DNA of 64,000 nt from positions 13,475,501-13,539,500 of the forward strand of contig NC_090704.1 in NCBI RefSeq assembly GCF_040954835.1, read 5' to 3'. Positions 63,567 to 64,000 of this stretch are shown piece after piece. The stretch's first letter is position 1, and every line of letters begins with the position of its first letter. The translations under genes were made by a program, and so were the position numbers. This stretch comes from Lepisosteus oculatus. Its lineage: Eukaryota; Chordata; Actinopteri; Semionotiformes; Lepisosteidae. The notes below the pieces were generated by a model. That model worked only from the letters and a program-made list of their open reading frames with translations, searched no databases and was not told the DNA's origin.

Positions 63567-64000
63567 GTAAATCTAAATTAAAAAAGGAACAGACAAACAT
63601 AAGAATAGCTTTTTATAATTCCAAAAGATGAATGAATACATTTTTACACATTTGATGTAATTCACATTATACAGTATTTCCATCCCATTATAGTGGGATG
63701 GGATTGTATTTTTGGCTTTTTTCACTTATTTTCAGTTTACAGTAGTTTACTAATTTTGTGACCTTATGTTTAACTGTAATAAGAATGATCTCAGTACCAT
63801 ATAAGAGTCACTTTATGATATGTCATTTTCAGAAAATTAGAGTGCCATTTAGCAATTAGCATTTATTACAATTGTCTGCACTCTCTTAAGTTGTTTGTCT
63901 GGTTCTTGAAAACAGAGAAACCTTATCTTGTCCATCTGAGCTCTTGTCAGTGATCCCTGAAAGATTTGTTTTTTTCACCCTGCTGAAATCTGCCAAGCTA
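63567..64000 (+). other. Start of DNAI4 intron 16, runs off the window
   Basis: The sequence after the donor GTAAAT at 63567 is AT-rich and holds no further recognisable DNAI4 exon. The remaining C-terminal exon or exons lie beyond the edge. Confidence 0.7.

Overview
The window looks like nuclear DNA of a ray-finned fish. It is AT-rich, has split genes with GT-AG introns, and carries fish-type tRNA-derived SINEs ending in TGGA repeats, a Tc1-like transposon and a LINE fragment. Gene content and order match, in inverted orientation, the human 1p31 block DNAI4(WDR78)-MIER1-SLC35D1-C1orf141-IL23R. Keeping both IL23R and a C1orf141 relative suggests a slowly evolving, perhaps non-teleost lineage such as gar or bowfin; that is a guess. 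Layout: (1) 0.75-13.4 kb, minus strand: a 15-coding-exon cytokine receptor that I identify as IL23R. (2) 13.5-22.4 kb: a gene-poor interval with repeats and a probable promoter near 21.3-21.6 kb. (3) 22.4-29.6 kb, plus strand: an 8-coding-exon gene of unknown function that appears to be C1orf141, head-to-head with IL23R as in human. (4) 30.6-39.9 kb, plus strand: SLC35D1, complete in 12 coding exons. (5) 39.9-45.4 kb: two convergent 3' ends that almost abut near 43.3-43.4 kb. (6) 45.4-53.5 kb, minus strand: MIER1, complete in 13 coding exons. (7) 54.6 kb to the window edge, plus strand: DNAI4, 16 coding exons, with the last part lying off the edge. MIER1 and DNAI4 are divergent across about 1.07 kb. 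The genes do not form one pathway. They cover IL-23 signalling, nucleotide-sugar import into the ER for chondroitin sulfate, HDAC-linked repression, axonemal dynein assembly, and one unknown. In all five genes the reading frame stays consistent across every proposed splice junction, so none looks like a pseudogene. The points most worth a second look are: an IL23R that keeps three membrane-proximal FNIII domains absent from human IL23R; a C1orf141 relative with an RFX-type X-box upstream, hinting at a ciliary or sperm role; and a pair of inverted short repeats with a hammerhead-like core.
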